Source: Litsea cubeba
Lineage: Eukaryota; Streptophyta; Magnoliopsida; Laurales; Lauraceae
Assembly: GCA_012931725.1 (NCBI GenBank)
Contig: CM022945.1
Location: forward strand, 19,392,580-19,456,579
Length of the DNA: 64,000 nt
Reading direction: 5' to 3'
In this document: piece after piece, positions 26,401 through 36,469 of the stretch
Numbering within the stretch: position 1 is the stretch's first letter
Layout of the letters: every line of letters starts with the position of its first letter
The notes under the pieces: model-generated
What the model was told of the DNA's origin: nothing
Databases searched by the model: none
The model's input: the letters and a program-made list of their open reading frames with translations, nothing else
Program-made: the position numbers and the translations under genes

Positions 26401-29400
26401 ATTTCAAATATTTATAAAAAACAGAATATGCAAATAGACAAAAAACATGGTTGTGGCTTTGAGTCATGTTACCAATAAAAAAAAAGAAGTAAACAAATTA
26501 TTTCAAATACTTGATAAAAACAAAATAAGGGAGCAAATGAAGTAGGATTGTAACAAAGAAATGATCAACAAAATATAAAAATCCTTAGATAAGAAGAAGA
26601 AAAATAAAGCACAAAGGCCAACACACTGCCCTATTAATTAGTAAAGGGCATTATGATTTCTTTATAACATGCAAGCACAGTCACACACAGACACAAGCAG
26701 CACGCAAGCGCACACACACTAGTAGCATGAAAAACGCATCCCTAATAGTTATACAGAAATTAGAAAAGACATGTACGAAAGGGTAATGACGACTGACAAG
26801 TGTAAGAATCTGGGTGACGACTGTGGATCTAGATTACACCAAGGGTCAACTTCCAACCCCGATTTATTTGCCTTGGTTATAGCAAGGCAACATGAAAACA
26901 GATACTATTTACCCAAAAAATTTGAAAACAGATACTCCAAGATGAAGTTTCACACTTTCCTCACTCCTATTTGTTCGCGTCCGTGGATGTTGCTTGTAGA
27001 TGCTCATAATTTCCTTTTGGAATTATTTTATACAATTGTTTGGGTCAGTGAATATAGCCTCGAATAGTGACAGAGCTCCGCTACCTAGCAGTTTGGGCAT
27101 CTTACTGCACAAGGAGGCTTACTTGGGGAGTTGGGATTTCTCTCTGGTGGCTATTTTATGTTAATATATTTAGTGATAAACCACGTGTCTTAAATAACAA
27201 CATAGAAAATCCCATTGGTGTAGCAATTATGGCTAGCAAAGAAGTTATCTCATTGGTGATTGGCAACAGGAATTCTTTGGTGTTTCTACTTCAGTGTTTT
27301 GGAGGTGGTTGGGGAATGTTGCATGTTATGTTCCCATCATTGAAAAATCGGTTTTACAATACTCATGTTACATGTACTTGATCCTTAAAGATGTACTCTT
27401 TTTTTTCTATGGCAGCTGCTTCATTTTAAGTAGACCAACGGCAAGCCCTGTAGAACATTTTTTGGAATTTTACAGTTCAAGGAACTAGGAAAGAGGAAAA
27501 CCTATAAAGACTTTGGATGTAGTGATGAAAAACGTGTATATTGTAGAGTTAGAGTTATAGAGAATATGGCTTGAAATAGTGTTGAGTGAACAAGTATAGC
27601 TCACAAAGCAGACTCCAAATAGATGAGAAGGCTTCAATGACGATGATGATGACAATGTTGACTCCAACAACAATAATGATGACGACGGTGGATGCAAAAT
27701 AACTTGCATTTGTCCTTATTATGATTTATGTAGAAAAGGTATATATTATTACACTTTCATATTGTGATCAGGACAAATAACTTTCTGACATGAAATGTAT
27801 TTCAATTTTGAAGATTATGTACTGTTTACAACCTAAGCTGAAGATTGGAGGAGGAAACTTGGTTTTACTGTCACTCATTTGCCAAGCCTGCTTTACGAAA
27901 CTTCATACTGCCTTTTTCAGCATGCACAGTTCAGTTAAATGATGTCATCCATGAACTTATGCATCTGTCAGCGTTTAGTAGTCTTTTTTTCCCCTTTTCA
28001 TAAGCAATCTAAATGCAACCATACCCTCATGGTTGCAACAATGAGCATCTTCCAATCATGATACAGGCTCTTCTTACCATTGTGGCATTCAGTTGCTCAA
28101 TAGTGTCAATATTACTGTAAGTACTGCAAGGTGTCATAAATAGCTAAGGGATTCTTAAATTCTTTTTCTTTAACAGTCACTTAAAATTAATTCTAAAATC
28201 AGGGGGTGCATGTCCCTTTTAAAACAAGATTTGACACTCAATTAGATTTTCTATTTAATGCTTAATTAGTTATTCTATCTGGCAGTATTTGGTCATTTTT
28301 TCTTTGATTTATACCTTACCATTCAAAAAAAAAAATTTTACTTGATTTATACCTTTTGCTTTTGTCTGAAAATTGGCGAAGCTGTGACAGCAACTCTGTA
28401 TCCATTTTCCCCTCAATGTTCGAGAAAACATCAATTATACCAACTTTGTCATCGACCACCATCCGTCGGAGATCAGATGCTTCCTGTGTCCCAATGAGAC
28501 CTGAAATGACCATTGAATCTATTCGTAGCAGCAACTCGCAGCAGACTGACAAATTGTCCCGTTTAGTGATTAGATCGGATAAAAAGAGATCACCTACATA
28601 CACAACATTAGTATAGTAAAAAGATCTTGGATATGTAAATAAGAAGTGATCAAATGCAGCTGCCTGCAAGGACATATAGACAGTCCCAAAAATTGATCTA
28701 GACTTTCTTCTCAGTCTATCCTATTAGTCACCTACCCATAAAAAATACATGACTATTATAAGCATCCAAGTGGGGCATATGCTTTATATAAATAATCTTG
28801 ACTGTGCATTTTATATGTTGTTGGTCGGATAGATGGAATGATTTGGCGGGTGTGAATTTTGGAAGGCTGCCCATGAATACTGGATGGCCAAGTGGCTGAT
28901 CCGGATTGAAGATTATATGTTCATGTGTCCTTTTTCCAATCGGCATTTCATGTTTTCATTGGCGACAAGAGCCTGCAACATGGTGGTAAGGTGGGAATCA
29001 CAGAGTGTCGCAATGGATAGCGTACTCGCTCCTATAGCTCTACCCAGGGATCGATCCCTGGGTGGGCAGGTCTCTTTCACCTCTCCTGGCCACTGGGCCA
29101 ACTAGCAAAAAAAAAAAAAAAACCATGGTGGTAAGGTGCTCATTGCCACAACCACAAGCTAGCAGGTCCAAGCCACGTTACCAATCAATATAATAAAAGC
29201 AGAGGCTCAGGTGAGGATGTCATGAGATATCGTGCGGACCCCCTTTTCTAAGCCCGTAGAAGTCCTTATGATCAATCCCTCACACTCATGACTCACCAAC
29301 CCCGCCTCCACCCCCCACCCACCCACCCAAAGAAGAAGAAAAGGAGGGGGGAAGAAACCCCATCACTAAAAAAAGAAAAACAAAGGCACTCATCCAACCA

Positions 29401-32400
29401 TTACTCGCTCCTGGATTGAAATCCAAAAAAATGATGCCTTCTAAAACAATTAAACTTGATAGCCATAGATCACGCGGTTATAATGATCTAATGGAGTTGA
29501 TATTTTGCAGACCCTGGGACTCATTGAGATCCTCCATCCCCCATGTCACCCATGACTAGCATGACCCAGGTGGTTTGTGCAGATTTTTCCCACCAGAATA
29601 TATATAAGAAACTGGATCATCGATATGAGTTTACCAATCGATAGCCTCATCAATGGTTGATTGTTAATTTTTGGCGATTGGATCATTATCACCATTGTCC
29701 TATTTTTTGGCCATTGCTTGTTACTAATGCTTCAGTGTATTTTTATTTTTTTTAACTGTTATTATTTTTTTTTGGAGCATGTCTGAATTTCTCTGTGCAA
29801 TTCAAAAACAGGTGACATCAAGTATCTTTTATCTTATTTTTCCTTTTCTATTGGAAAATAATAAATTCATTCACCAATAAAGAGCCTCCGAGTCCCAAAA
29901 GGCATGACAATAAAAAAATTAGGGCAAGACAACCCACTTGCCAAGCCAGCAAAATGAAAATTCTGAGGCACAAGATCATACGCCAAGAGTAAAGCAACAC
30001 CCACTCAAGCACCAAAAGAGACATGCTCAAACCAAGAGCTGAACAAAGTTACTAAACTCAATCTAGAGGCCAAAACCAAACTCAACGAAAAAATATAAAA
30101 TTTTCTAAAAATTTAGGGGTGGGTGGGGCAATGACCAAGCTAATCTTCTAGCATCCAAAAACTTATTAAGGATATTCCATACCATAGCAGGAGAGGTGGA
30201 TACAAAGAAACTTCACAAATTCTACCATTCAAAAATACAATGAGGCTGCACTAGATGGAGTATATTTATGGAGACATCTGATTAGCCAAACGGCTTTTCC
30301 AAGGGTGGCCCATCAATTGGATGGTCCAGCACAATTACCGAAGTGCACTAACCATGGACCTCATCAGATGCATTGATCCACCACCAACTGCAACAATCTT
30401 ACAAGAGTTAAGCACCGTTACGGAAGCTGCAACAACTGGGGCATCAAAAAGATGAGAACCAATGAGAACTGAAGTCTATGACATCATGCTCAGAATAGGA
30501 GCTTAATTTGTAGCCTGCTTGAAAATTCACATGACAGTTGCATAGGTACCTGATTTGAAGAGTGAGGCTTTTAAGCCCATTCACTTGAGGAGAGAGATCA
30601 TATATTTCACATAATGCATGGGACCCTGACTCATGCACGCATTTGAGTACTTATGCTCAAACAAACACAAGGGTTCCCGTCTACAAAGATGTGGGTGGAC
30701 TTTGGAGGCCGCTTAATGATACTCGACAGTTTCATTGGCACCTCCCTGGTCTTAAGAGTGGGCCTTTATTCTTGTTCACTTCTGGCAACCACATCACTTT
30801 CCCGTAATAATAAATGGGTCCCTGTATAGGTATCTGTAACATGTTGGGAGGTCGGCAAATGGTTTTGCTGATTCGTTAGCTAAGCAAGGGTTGGACAGGT
30901 CTTCTAATTTGGTGGCTTTCACTGTGTGAAGTTTCTTTGTTTTTTGCTTTTCCTTTTCGTGGTATAATTCTTTTATACCATTGTGCTCTTTTTTGTTTGT
31001 TTGGTGGGCTTCTTGTAACTGGCTTTCTCTTTTAATATAATTTATCGTTACTGATAAAAAAAATAAAATAAAAAACATTTCTGCATGCAAGTGCTTATGC
31101 TCAGACACATGCATGATAAAAGTAACTACAACAAGCAGCTAAGCAGCGGGCACATCCCAAAAAGCCACCCATGCGATGTGAATGCCTCCACTCAAATCTC
31201 TGAGTTGGGTCAGTGACTTCCCCACAGGTTATTAGCAAGTTGCTTATATATTACTTTACTGTTGAACTATGAGAATATCAACACTTACATCCTACAAGAA
31301 TATTCAGAGAAAATCAAGGAAACTAAAAACAAAGATTTGTCGGGAAAACAAAAGCAAGAGAAAGATTATGCAATGGTAACTATGAAAAGTTTTGGAGCAT
31401 CACCTTCTATTGAAGAGGCTTTCTCTCCTGCCTCCAACTGCTCTATTCTAGCAAGCAGCAAGTTGTTTTCTTTCTGGGCTTTGTTGAGCTCCTCTATTGC
31501 CAAAAGTCGTTGTTTGTTCAGGTATAAAATATCTAAATAAGTCATGAGAATATACATCAGAAGCAGATCAGAAGCATAAAATCACAGAAACCAATGACAA
31601 TTATATCAAACTAACATGTTATGCCTACGAATGGATCCAATTCTTTTTATACTGTACAGATTTTTTTCCTTTGGTAAGGCACCTTTATAAATGAATTTTT
31701 TTTATATAATTGATATAGAAAGGATTCACAGAATTAGAAACTTCCACTCATCATTCAAAAAACAAAGAAAGGAAGGAAGAAAGCAATATAAACTTGCACG
31801 ATGTACAATAAAATGGCTATGCCATTGCAATCAATGCTTCTCAGCACTGAAGAACTGTCATCTATTGTTGGTTCAGAGGGCATCTTAAGATTATTCCTAG
31901 GTACCAAAGATTGCTCTTATACCAGTTTAGGCAATCTAATTACTACCAAGGCAACCCATACCAATTGTAGGAAATAACGAACATAAAAGCCAAGAAGTTC
32001 ACCGAGCAATTCAATCCAATAGGTATGCACATCAAATGCTTCTAATCTCTTCTCACATCTCTAAAAAAATTTAAATAGGGATGTCCCAAATCTCATTCCA
32101 AACATATTTGTGTGCCCAAATATTTCTCAATATTCTCAAAAAAACCCACCTTACTTATAACTTAAAAACAAATCTAAACCACCCATCTTGTAACATCTCA
32201 ACTGAGATGTTGTAGTCTCTGACTGATAAAAAAAATGTTTTAGTCTCTGCATCCCCTTATGGCTGACTAAAAGCAATAATCACAAAAACACCATAAAACT
32301 GCAAGTCTGATTTACCCAAATTGGAAATGGGCTGTATCATTCTCAATGCACATAAAAATTTACACACTTTGGCTCTCAAAAAAGATCAAATCGACCCAAC

Positions 32401-35400
32401 TTTTTGTGTCAGTCAGACACTATTTGACACATGAAAAAAAAGAAGACAGAAGCCATCACTCAAAAAAGGAAAACAACAAGAAGAAAAGAGCCATCAGTAG
32501 ATGAATACAAAATAAAAACAGAAGGGACCCAAGTTATGAATTGGCGAATTCCCTCCAATTGTGAAAAATGGAATCAATCGATAGACGCAGAACTCAGGAA
32601 AGATAAGACCCAAGAACTTGGGAAACTCGGGAAGGATAGAGAACCAAGAGACAACACTGAAACCGGCTGGTATAGATGTCTTCAATGGAGAAAGCTTGCC
32701 CTTCAAAGAATCTTTGATTCCTTCATTCCAAATGGCCCAGATAGTAACAAAAAAGGAAAGATGCATTGAATCTTTCCTTTAGGGGACCCAGTCGCAAGCT
32801 TCCACACCCCGTGTAGATTAGCGATTGTCAAAGGGAGGACCAACAACAGTCAAACCCTCTGAAAACAGAGTTCCAAACCCCACTATATACCTTACAGTTA
32901 CAAAAGATGGTCAACTGTTTCCTAGCCAATAGGCACCAAGGGTAAGAATTGATTACAATAATTTTTTGACAACAAAGGTTATCCATAGTGAGGATACTCC
33001 CACAAAGTGAAAGCCAGGAAAAATAAGACTAGTATTTATATATTAAGAAGAAGAAAAGACAATAGAATAGTGCCACTTTGAACAATGGATTTTGGATCAT
33101 GGTCACTATATACCTTACAGTTACAAAAGATGGTCAACTGTTTCCTAGCCAATAGGCACCAAGGGTAAGAATTGACCACAATAATTTTTTGCCAACAAAG
33201 GTTATCCGTTATCCATAGTGAGGATACTCCCACAAAGTGAAAGCCAGGAAAAATAAGACTTGTATTTATATATTAAGAAGAAAAAAAAAAAACAATAGAA
33301 TAGTTCCACTTTGAACAATGCATTTTGGATCATGGATACTTGGCAATTTCCGCGCTTGCGTTGCAAAATACATTCTTGTCATGATACAATCTATAAATAA
33401 CAAACTATGTCCTTTTTAAGAAATATGCACATTTCTGTTCTAAGATCGGAAACAGAAATTTATCATTACAAGAGAGCATTGTGTAATTTCTTCATGGTAT
33501 GCAATGATGTGTATATGAGATACTAATCCATGGTGCACCGCACCAAGAGGACCAGTACGATCCTCAACCGGAGGACATTTGTAGTGCCTTCAAGCCTTGG
33601 ATTAGTACAACTCAGAGATCTAGATTGCTTGTTTGTCAATCTTCATGGTGAGTAATTTTATCCACAAAAAACCTCTTATAAAGGAAGATCTCAAAGATCC
33701 AATAATTGGCTTTTCATTATTGAGTTTTAACGTATTTCTTTCCTAACCATCATTTAACGGCTACAGCTAAGCATTAGGGTTTTCCCCGCAGAGAGATTTC
33801 ATGGCATGGGGTAAATTGAGTAGGGTTGAGTTCCTTCTAGAGTCCCGTGGCATTGGGCGTCAAGGTTATGGGGTAACAATTAACAATTTGAGAGTTGAAG
33901 GGGTGAAGGTGCTTACTAAGGGAGTGGGTTTCAAAGCAGGGAGGGGAGTTGACTCTGTTTTGGTTGATGATTGGTTGAGTGGGGGGTAATTTGTTTCTTA
34001 TTTTTTAGAGGTTCTTTAGGGTTGTGGTCAATAAGCTATCTTTGGTAAAAGATATTATGTGGGTGAGAAGGTTTTGTGTCCAGGGCTGTGTCCTTTAGGA
34101 GAGCTTTGTGCTTTGTGTCAATTTGAGGAGTTGGAGCATGATGCAGTATTGGTTACTATTCCACTACTGGTCCCACCCAAAATAGTTTTGAGGATATTTA
34201 TTTTTTAGTAGCTTCCTAATTTTATTGTAATTAGGATTAGCATTCTGATTTATTTGGTTTCCTAGTTTGATTAGGATAGTTTCTATTATTAGATTAGGTT
34301 GTCTTAGGCCCTAAGTTTACTTTGCCTATTTATATTACATTGTAGAGATGATAATCTCAGATTTGGAGTTAAATAAAATTGGGATTTTCCCTCAGAGAGG
34401 TTGTTCCTCGTGTTAGAAATATCTGCGGAGATAGTTTGAGGTGTCTTTGACACGTGCTTCGACATCTACGCAAGCCCTAACCCTAGGGCCTGCATCAATT
34501 GGTATCAGAGCGAAGATCCACAACGCTTCGATCACCCTCCGGTCACCGATCGGAGCCTATCCATCCACTAACAAAACCCCTTCGTCAGTCCCCTGCGACA
34601 AACATCCCAACCCACGACTCCCTGCCGAACCACCTTGAGGCCCTGACATCTAACCTACCACTCCACTCCCTTTTCGTTCAAACTCAAATCCCCTTCTCGA
34701 AACCCAGCCGACACCCATTTCCCAGAAACCCAAACAACACCATCTCCATCTCTAAGTCCGGACCACACCCCCACCACCACATCGCCACCCCAGACGACCC
34801 GCTCCCTCACCAACGCAGAACCCTTCTGCATCCCTTCGTCCAAAACCCTAGACCCATCTCATCCCTACCTTTGTCCTTCATCTCCAACTCAGACTCCAAT
34901 CGCATCCAAACAAACCCTACCTTTTATCGGAACACATCTCCCAATCATCCCTACTTTGTCAAATGGCTAATGACAGGTGATGAAGCGCAAGTTCGACATA
35001 CATGTCAGGTTACTTTCGCAGTTGGTAATGATTACAAAGATACAATGTGGTGCGATGTGCTACCAATGGATAGTGGCGATATTCTATTAGGTCGCCCATG
35101 GCTGTATGACAAGAATGGCACTCATGGGATGCGCAACAACACGTATACCTTCATGCACGATGGAAAGGAAGTTACTCTCCATCCCAAGAAACCAGAATCA
35201 CCGAAGAAGAAATCCAAAGCCAATTCTACAAAGTGCTTCACGTACATCATATATACAGAGGCAACTTGAAGAAGACTCGAGTTCGAGATCGAACTCTTCT
35301 TTCAACTTGGGGGGAATGATGCAGTATTGGTTACTATTCCACTACTGGTCCCACCCAAAATAGTTTTGAGGATATTTATTTTTTAGTAGCTTCCTAATTT

Positions 35401-36430
35401 TATTGTAATTAGGATTAGCATTCTGATTTATTTGGTTTCCTAGTTTGATTAGGATAGTTTCTATTATTAGATTAAGTTGTCTTAGGCCCTAAGTTTACTT
35501 TGCCTATTTATATTACATTGTAGAGATGATAATCTCAGATTTGGAGTTAAATAAAATTGGGATTTTCCCTCAGAGAGGTTGTTCCTCGTGTTAGAAATCT
35601 CTGCGGAGATAGTTTGAGGTGTCTTTGACACGTGCTTCGGCATCTACGCAAGCCCTAACCCTAGGGCCTGCATCAGAGCATGTATCTTTATTGAGTCTTC
35701 TTTCTAACGTTTTCATTTGTAGAGATGAGGAAAATCTTTGTATGTGGAAGTCCAGCCCATCTGGTGAATTCTTAAGGAAGTCTTTTTCGAGGGGCTTGGA
35801 CGCGTTGCCAGAAGCTAAGTCTTTTAGTTTTTCTTGTTTAGGAAGGTTTGGCTCCTCCTAGAGTGGAGGCATTTTATTGGCTCGCAATCTCAGGAAAGGT
35901 GTCCACAGCAGATATTGTCAGGTGGAGAGGTTTTTTGTTGGATAATCTCTAATCTATGTCCTCTTTATGGAAAAGACAAGGAGGTGATCGGTCATTTATT
36001 TATTCATTGCGATTTCTCTTATTATGTGGCCTGTTTTCTAGTGAAACATGGAGTTTCTTAGTGCTTTCTGGGTCATTGGCGGGGTTGTTTGAGGCTTTCG
36101 GCTATGGGACAGTTATATGGAGGATTATCACATTTGCTATCCTATGGTCGATGTGGAAAGAAGGGAATGAGAGGGTCTTCAGGGGAGTACTATGGTTGTG
36201 GAGGATGTTGTGCACTTGGTATTCATGCAGATTGCCAAGTGGATTTCATGTGAGAGCGAGTTCAATGGCCTTGGGTGGATGGAGTTTTGCACAATAGGGA
36301 GGTCTCTCTCTTTAGTGGAGCTCTTAAGATAAGTAAATTGGTTTCTTTGGATCCTCCTAGGTCCAATTGTGCTTAAGTTCAGCGGCTAGAGGTAAACTAG
36401 ATCACACAATACCGGGGTTTTTTTTTTTTG

Positions 36431-36469
<39 letters not shown>

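Noticed and set aside
29848..30030. Hydrophobic minus-strand frame as a membrane protein or LINE RT fragment
   Set aside because: No recognisable motif could be confirmed; Leu-rich by base composition.
34499..34950. Pro/Ser-rich N-terminal part as a host gene
   Set aside because: It lies between intact LTRs right after the primer binding site, so it belongs to the element.
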